A DNA stretch of 64,000 nucleotides from Zerene cesonia (Eukaryota > Arthropoda > Insecta > Lepidoptera > Pieridae), in the NCBI RefSeq assembly GCF_012273895.1, contig NC_052111.1, forward strand, positions 8,938,759 to 9,002,758. Reading direction: 5' to 3'. The position numbers were made by a program, and so were the translations under genes. Below, piece after piece: positions 57,342 to 64,000 of the stretch (positions are counted from its first letter, which is position 1; each line of letters begins with the position of its first letter). The notes beneath the pieces were generated by a model, which saw nothing but the letters and a program-made list of their open reading frames with translations, did not search any database and was not told the origin of the DNA.

Positions 57342-57510
57342 AATATACTAGCGGTCCGCCCCGGCTTCGCCCGTGGTACATATATAGTCTATAGCTTTCC
57401 TCAATAAAAGGGCTATCTAACACTAAAATAATTTTTCAAATCGGACCAGTAGTCCCTGAGATTACTGCGTGCAAACAACAAACAAACTCTTCAGTTTTAT
57501 AAAATTAGTA
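57342..57510 (-). mobile_element. Lep1-like element (reverse)
   Basis: Plus strand reads actagcggtccgccccggcttcgcccgtggtacatatatag ... cagttttataaaattagta, the reverse complement of the element at 9080-9242. Confidence 0.75.
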
Positions 57511-57529
57511 AAGGTGCTTGTTATGGAGA

Positions 57530-57600
57530 GAGAGCCCTCATAAGAGGCCTGTGTCCCAGCAGTGGGAACATGTATGGGCTGATGATGATGATGATGTCTG
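57530..57600 (+). repeat. retroposon tail with (GATGAT)n
   Basis: gagccctcataagaggcctgtgtcccagcagtgggaacatgtatgggctgatgatgatgatgatg, the same tail as the SINE at 5518-5808. Confidence 0.7.
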
Positions 57601-58727
57601 TTATGAATTTGATTGGTGCGTCCTGACATGTCCTCAGTTAAAGCCAAAAAACTGCGCAATAAAGCATTATGATGAGCGATGAAAAACGCTCTTTCGTCAC
57701 AAACATAATAAAAAAAAATGATAAATTATATCCAATAGTAAATGGAACCTGTCGAATATATTTGATCGTGACATCAGCGGAGGTTACACCCAAGTTTGTA
57801 GTTTTTATTGTATTGATGGAGTGTCAGAAATTAATCATTAAACTTTGTTTTTATTACCATGTTACTCTTGTGTTATGATTTCCTTCCTTAACATATATAT
57901 CCTTAAATCTCTAATTGCGTGTTAGTATCTTAATGTTTGTAATGCATAATTTTAATACGTGACTTAAATTGTTATGGCTGCGTTTATAAAATTGTTAATT
58001 CAAGGCATCGAGGAATTGTAAAATTAGTAATCACCAATTTATTTTGCGATCCAGGTACAACCGCCGCTTGTACACTAACAATTGTCTGATAGTTTTTATT
58101 TTGTTAATGTGATAATTATTTCTCTAATGTAATACAATGTTGTTACTACTTTCTTAAGTTAATAAATTGAACATACAAATAAGTATGTGTAACTTCTGAG
58201 ACTGAACTAATAGAAACATCTCAAATATCATTGTATCCGCAATTTGTCGATTTACAAGGAAACATTTTCTAGAAATTCCGGAAAATTGGGGGCCTATAGG
58301 CAGTAATAATCTGATAGATTCGATAGTCCGACAATGAAATGCTTGTAAAACTTCAGGAACTATATGCAGTACATTATAATATTACAGATTCGCTATTCCG
58401 ACAATGCCCTGCAAAAAATTTGCCGACGGTACACTGTTATAAAATTTGGAACATCTTATACTTCATAGTTTCGTTATTTTTATTCAATGTAACTTCATAC
58501 ACGCATCATTTACTACTTATAATACGCATACCTTGGCAGTACTTGTAGTTATTATTCTGTGGTATACTATATAGTATTATGTTATATGTGCCTTGGCTTA
58601 TTTAGATTTGTTACGCCCTCGTTCTAACGAAATATTACAAATGTAACTACAGTTAGTGAGTAACTTTTAACATTGCCTTTCAAGGTGTTATAATCTAGGA
58701 TGAAATTGGATTAAAATATGTATATTA
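57601..58727. other. non-coding stretch
   Basis: AT-rich. Contains a short near-repeat 'gattcgatagtccgacaatgaaatgc' / 'gattcgctattccgacaatgccctgc' (58316-58341 and 58386-58411). No exon seen. Confidence 0.45.
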
Positions 58728-58938
58728 ATCCTACTAATCCTACTAATATTATAAATGCGAAAGTTTGTAAGGATGTGTGTGTGTTTGTTGCTCTTTCACG
58801 CAAAAACTACTGAACCGATTGCAATGAAATTCGGTACGTAGACAGCTGCACAACTGGAATAACATATAGGCAACTTTTTACCCCGATATTCTTAAGAGAT
58901 ACAGAAGTATGCGGGTGAAACCACGGGCGCAGCTAGTA
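58728..58938 (+). mobile_element. Helitron-like element, 'CCCGCGG' family
   Basis: Starts cctactaatcctactaatattataaatgcgaaag and ends gcgggtgaaaccacgggcgcagctagta; essentially full length. Confidence 0.75.
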
Positions 58939-59576
58939 TTACATGTACTGATGTATTTTATAAAGAAAAGCGATTCTCACATCTTCACATATAATATGTA
59001 TAAAATTTCAATTTGGGATTGAATACCCTCTGTCGCTGAAATAATAGACGTGTTTCATTTTGCTGACATATCTTTTCAGCCGACTTCAAAAAAGGTAGAT
59101 ATTCTCAATTTTTTTTGGGTAAACTACACAAGTTTCTTCTGGGTGAACCGTTTTTTATGATTCTTTTTTCATTTCAAAGCTGTTGCGTCCCGCGTGTTCC
59201 GTTTAAATTCGATTTAGTTCCTTATTATATCTTATGTTTTAATAAGTAGAGGTTCCTTTATCAAGGACAGTTATATGAATTATAGTTTTTGTCAAATTAC
59301 AACTGCTATTGACGACAATAATCGTACAACAAATCCCTGACACTGACTTGAACTTAGCATGATATAATTACGATCACAACTGCTCACAACATAATGGTTA
59401 GTGGGATGACATCACGAGAAGGTCACCTCCACGTAAATTGCATTGCTATAGTCGATATTCTTAATATATTTATAACGATACGACACTATAGTAAAACGTG
59501 ATAAATATATTTTATTTTACATGCATAATTTTAATAGCTGTGGTCTTCGCTGCGCTGCTTAACTGATATATAGTCT

Positions 59577-59690
59577 ACTAGCTGTTCGCCCGGGCTTGCC
59601 CGTGGTACATATATAGCCTAAGTCACTCAGTGAAGTTTCAGCCTTCTAATGGTGAAAGATTTATTGAAATCAGTCCAGTGCATCAGATCA
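59577..59690 (-). mobile_element. Helitron-like element (reverse), 15005 family
   Basis: ctagctgttcgcccgggcttgcccgtggtacatatatagcctaagtcactcagtg...cttctaatggtgaaaga is the reverse complement of the 3' part of the element at 15005-15165. Confidence 0.55.
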
Positions 59691-60291
59691 GGTTTCAAAT
59701 AAAAAAGAGTATCATGAAAATCGGTTCAGTATCATGAAATTTTTAAGTCGGTTGAAAAACGCACCTGTTATTAGTTAAGGACATATTTATATAAGATAGT
59801 TATTTATCAATAATATTACTCAATGCAATGTCGCATTAATTGATATATGATAAATGGATAGATAATCTGTGCTTATGCAAGTCTCATCTTCATATCATTA
59901 AAATGTAAATAGCTGGTCGCTTAATATAATTTTTCAATTAATTATATATTTTATGTGAGCTTTAAACACAATTGCTTAATATATACAACACTTTATATTA
60001 ATATGTTTGCGTGTGTAATAATCTAAACGAATGATGACTTTTTGTTATTTGTTATAATTAAAATTAAAAACTATTCGACCAAAAGTTATTTCACCATCTA
60101 GAAGCTACGTTTTTTCTTTACATCTAAGTGGAATATGCTTTATTTTAGTTTTTGTTGGGTAAAACAAGTTCGGAGCCGGGATGAGAGCTTGTTTAATATA
60201 TTTTGGTAAAGTTGTTAAAATATTAACTCGCCTTTTACTTTTTGTACACAATTTTAATAAATTAATTGATATCTTTCACAAGTAAATGCAA

Positions 60292-60453
60292 GTCTATACT
60301 AACATTATAAAGCTGAAGAGTTTGTTTTTTTGAACGCGCTAATCTCAGGAACTACTCCGATTTGAAAAATTCTTAAAGTGCTAGATAGCCCATTTCTTGA
60401 GGAAGGCTATAGGCTATATATGTACGACGGGCGAAGCCGGGGCGGACCGGTAG
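60292..60453 (+). mobile_element. Lep1-like element, full length
   Basis: tctatactaacattataaagctgaagagtttg ... tgaggaaggctataggctatatatgtacgacgggcgaagccggggcggaccggtagt. It serves as the intact reference for the interrupted copy at 49782-51050. Confidence 0.75.
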
Positions 60454-62123
60454 TAATAAATAACAATATCATACATAATACATACATGAAAATATTAATT
60501 GTATTGTTTGAGAGATTTAGCAAATAAAAATGGTTAATTTTCTTATTAAATCAAATGTACTAGTAAACCAAAGAGCACTTTACATAAATTTAAATAAAAT
60601 AAAGCCATGTTGAACAATTTGATGATAATATCAGATGCGTTTCGAAAGATAAAAGCAAAAGTGACTTTCACTTTTCAAAAACCGTCACGTGCATATATAA
60701 TAATTTACTAGTAGGCTATTACGCAGTGAATTCTTCAAGTGCATCACATCATGCAAGATGGCCACATGAAAAAATATTTAAAGATGTCCCTAGATTGATT
60801 TTGTTTATAGTCAAAAGTGCATTGGATTTTTAGGATATTGTCCATCGTTGGCAACTATGAAACTTGTAGATTTTGGAAAAAAATACACCCTATAATTCAG
60901 CAAGACGTGATACCTTCTGCTGGAAAAGGATCATAAGCTAGGATAAGATTATTTGTATTTGTATATTCTCATTCATTATACATAATATACTTAGGTCTAC
61001 ATAAACTGAAAATATGAGTGAACGAAAAAAAGTTATGAATTTTATTTTAGCTATTTTTAGAATTAATAATATATCTGATAAAACAGAGGAATTAATAGAT
61101 TGCTTCGATTATAATTACGAAATATTAAATTAATTCATAAAAACGTTAAATGGAAAAGTGCGCACCCTCCAGATTGAAAACTGGCATGAGATAGTGCAGG
61201 ATATAGTCTCTTATGGTTGGAGGCCAAGACTTTCTTTAGGGTCACTGCGCCACTCTAATAAGAAAGAATTTTTGATGTCATACCGGGCAACCAAGCTGGT
61301 GGTGGTTCACCTGATGGTAAGCGATTGTGGGATAGGATGGTCTACGATTCATAAATCATACTTCTTGTAATTAATAACATCCTTCTCTTATTACCTTACG
61401 CGTCGTTACAAAGAAAGCGGATACGGCCAAGCTGGCGTTATATAAAGTTCATTTTACATAGATTTTGTAATAGGGCATTATATGATAGAATTTATTAGCC
61501 ATGACGGTTGTTGTAATCGTAACAATAATTGGAGATCTGTTGTACACATAAAGCATGTTTTCATCGTTATATAGAATACTTAATTATATAACGCGTATGA
61601 AGTCTATATAAATCATGCTACAACTCAAATTATTTGTTTTATTTTAACGTAGTATATATATGTCGCTTTAAGATTGTAGTAACCGTTTGATTATAATGTA
61701 TTCGTGAGATTGACTGTTATTATTGACTGTCGAAAAATTGTAGTAATATTGCTTACAATTCAACGCCTTGATTTATAGTAAATCGTTTTTGTGTTAATTT
61801 CAAGTACATTTTCTTACATTTTGTTTTTCCTCTAACAGTCGTAATTTTTTTTTAATGGTTATTTAGAATAATCTAAGATTTCCATTAATATTTTTTAAAA
61901 AATGACGTCTATATTATATTAATAATATTGTAGTTGCTAGAGTCAAGAAAAATTATTTAAATAATATATCTCAGCTAGTAATATACCAAAAATTTCGTCA
62001 ATCCCCAGTTTTTTTTTTAATACTTACAAAATAAAATAAAACAGTAATTAATTCTATATCCTAGGTATAATAAGTACGATCTTATTAAATATCACTAAAA
62101 CTAATATCACAAAACGAACTTAC
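60454..62123. other. non-coding stretch
   Basis: AT-rich. A diverged poly-A retroposon fragment is visible at about 61274-61325 (gatgtcataccgggcaaccaagctggtggtggttcacctgatgg). No exon recognised. Confidence 0.45.
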
Positions 62124-62215
62124 GATGTACTCCCGTGTCTAACGCACACACAACCAATCGCTAACACATCAACAACTACAACTGCGCGTGCGCACGGCGG
62201 CGGCGCTCCCCACTG
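62124..62215 (-). promoter_or_regulatory. candidate promoter and untranslated first exon (minus strand)
   Basis: A GC-rich island stands out from AT-rich surroundings. On the minus strand an initiator-like GCAGTTG at about 62185-62179 is followed about 60 nt later by the splice donor ACATC|GTAAGT at 62124/62123. It could be the 5'UTR exon of the minus-strand coiled-coil gene ending at 41425, giving a gene of about 21 kb. The linking exons are not proved. Confidence 0.35.
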
Positions 62216-63120
62216 CATTGTTTACGTTGTGTATGTGACAGTAATTGTTGACATTTTTACGTTACGTACAGTTGTTTTTTACTATGTATTATATAATATA
62301 ATTAAATTTTTTGTTGGATCAAAATATATTTTGTCCCTTTTCATCTATTCTTATCGTTTAGTCTGCTTATATATTGATTGATGATTATTTTCTCGTTACA
62401 GTTTTTTTATATTTACTTACTTTAAATCAGCATTTACTTGGTTTTATACGTATTGCTTATATCTATTGAAAAATCTTTAAATATAGTAAAGTATTTAATA
62501 TCTGTGACTATAGTATACATTTTGCCATGGACTTGGCAATTATTCAGAATATAGAACAATTATTTTCTAGATACCATTATCTATTAATCACGAAGGATTT
62601 ATTTATATGTTTTCTTAGCCTACCCATATATTCACATATAAATTGAGGGTTACAAACAACACCTGAAAATATTACATTCCAACCACGTCCCCACAAACAC
62701 CGTACCACAATTTAGAAGCAGTGTACTCAGAAGTGGGCTATTATTATTCTCTATAGTAATGTAATCCAGAAAACGGTGTGACGTGAAGTATTCTAAACAC
62801 GCGGCAGCCAGTCACATGTAAATTAATAAAAGTGTACAGCTGTGTTAAATACAGCATCGTATGTAACGTTTAATTCGTGACATTTGGCTGTTTCATAGAA
62901 CCCGTTGGGCTACCGCTTGCATTTAACATATCTTGTCATTTTGAGACGTGATTTTCGAAAACATCTTATCATATTTAGTTATATTAATATGATAGCTACG
63001 TTTGTTTATTTTATGTTTGTTACTTGGGCTAGTTTAATGTGTATAGTTTATTTCGCTACATGTGTGTTTTCGTAGCTATCTTATAGCTTTAGTTTAAGGA
63101 GTTCAAAGGCCATACAATAC
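62216..63120. other. non-coding stretch upstream of the candidate promoter
   Basis: AT-rich. No gene or repeat recognised. Confidence 0.45.
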
Positions 63121-63124
63121 AAAT

Positions 63125-63355
63125 ACTAAGAGGTCCAGATCCGGAGGCACATAGCCTTTCCTTACCCTTCCCAGTTCTTTTCTTTATTCTTCTCGTCAGT
63201 CTTTTCTCATTCCCTTTCCAATTTGAAGTCGGCAATCCATTTGTAGAGGCGTAAGGTCTGCAATCGACCTTACGCCTCTCAAAATGTTCATGGGCGTTGG
63301 TAGCGCTTACTATCAGACGACCCACCAGCTCCATTGCCAACAATGACATAAAAAA
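63125..63355 (+). repeat. poly-A retroposon family (copy 7), 5'-truncated
   Basis: Sense 3' part: aagaggtccagatccggaggcacatagcctttccttacccttcccag ... ccaccagctccattgccaacaatgacataaaaaaga. It contains an internal near-palindrome gaggcgtaaggtc...gaccttacgcctc. Confidence 0.7.
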
Positions 63356-63887
63356 GATATATAATTATATTGTTACATCAAACACCTACTGAAGACATCA
63401 TCATTTACCATAACACGTATCTAAACGGTCATTAACCAAACATTTATGGCAGTATTATGACGAAACCTGACATTACCCTCTTAGTATTACGTTCAGGAAT
63501 TCATAACAAGCGAGGCCGAACTCAAAACATGTTCGTTTCCCCACTTTTGACTTTACCGGAATCACAATGAGGGTGACGATTGGAGCATTGGCTTGGTAAT
63601 GTATGCTTTAATCAACTATTTACATGACTGTGCGGTTGGGTTACTGGACCCTTTTACTAATAGTTCGCTGTGCTTCGGTCTGTTTATATATCCGTCTGTC
63701 ACCAAGCCGTGTCTTATAAACCGTAATGGCTAGATCGGGATGAAGGTAGAATTTTTAAAAACTTATAAAGTGTGTAACCTGGTACTTAAGCATATGTTTA
63801 GTATCATCAAAAACCTTTCAGTGGAGATAGCGTTAAAGAGTAAAGAACATACAACCATACATTTTTACAAACTCTCGCATATATAAC

Positions 63888-64000
63888 ACTAGCTGCGCCC
63901 CGCGGTTTCACCCGCGTAAGTCCGTATCCTGTAGGAATATTGGGATAAAAAGTTGCCTATATGTTATTCCAGTTGTACAGCTGTCTACGTACCAAATTTC
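63888..64000 (-). mobile_element. Helitron-like element, 'CCCGCGG' family, cut by window end
   Basis: cactagctgcgccccgcggtttcacccgcgtaagtccgtatcctgtagg ... ccagttgtacagctgtctacgtaccaaatttc; the reverse-orientation 3' half. Confidence 0.75.

Overview
The window looks like nuclear DNA of a lepidopteran insect. It is AT-rich, its genes are split by many GT-AG introns, and it is crowded with short interspersed elements. Many of these carry the Lep1/Helitron-like termini (5' end like TACTAATATTATAAA, 3' end CTAGT) that are typical of moth and butterfly genomes. Four assembly gaps are present (1-654, 21464-22463, 49956-50955, 52795-53794); the last three are exactly 1000 N, so their true length is unknown.

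Five protein-coding genes can be assembled by joining exons by hand. (1) Minus strand, 4605-11570: the N-terminal part of a type II membrane protein, possibly an insect heme peroxidase, with a candidate untranslated first exon at 13970-14059. (2) Plus strand, 17172-23620: a complete nine-exon UBA5, the E1 enzyme of ufmylation. (3) Minus strand, 24828-33705: a complete 18-exon MSH5, the meiotic MutS homologue, convergent with UBA5. (4) Minus strand, 34438-38092: a three-exon caveolin. (5) Minus strand, 41425-48156: the C-terminal six exons of an unrecognised basic coiled-coil/proline-rich protein, with a possible further exon near 48.6 kb and a possible first exon and promoter near 62.1 kb.

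The rest is intron and intergenic DNA made largely of mobile elements. These include at least three tRNA-related SINE families, an abundant poly-A retroposon family, several Helitron-like families, a foldback MITE, two non-LTR insertions with clear target-site duplications, LINE 3' fragments, and a mariner-like element inserted inside a Lep1-like element. Nothing resembles a bacterial operon, CRISPR array or phage, and I found no coherent new multi-gene system. The genes appear to be unrelated neighbours: protein modification, meiotic recombination, membrane scaffolding, and two of uncertain role. The most unusual observations are the insect caveolin, repeats lying directly against splice donors in four genes, a probable GC-AG intron in MSH5, and a SINE family clustered in the UBA5 introns.
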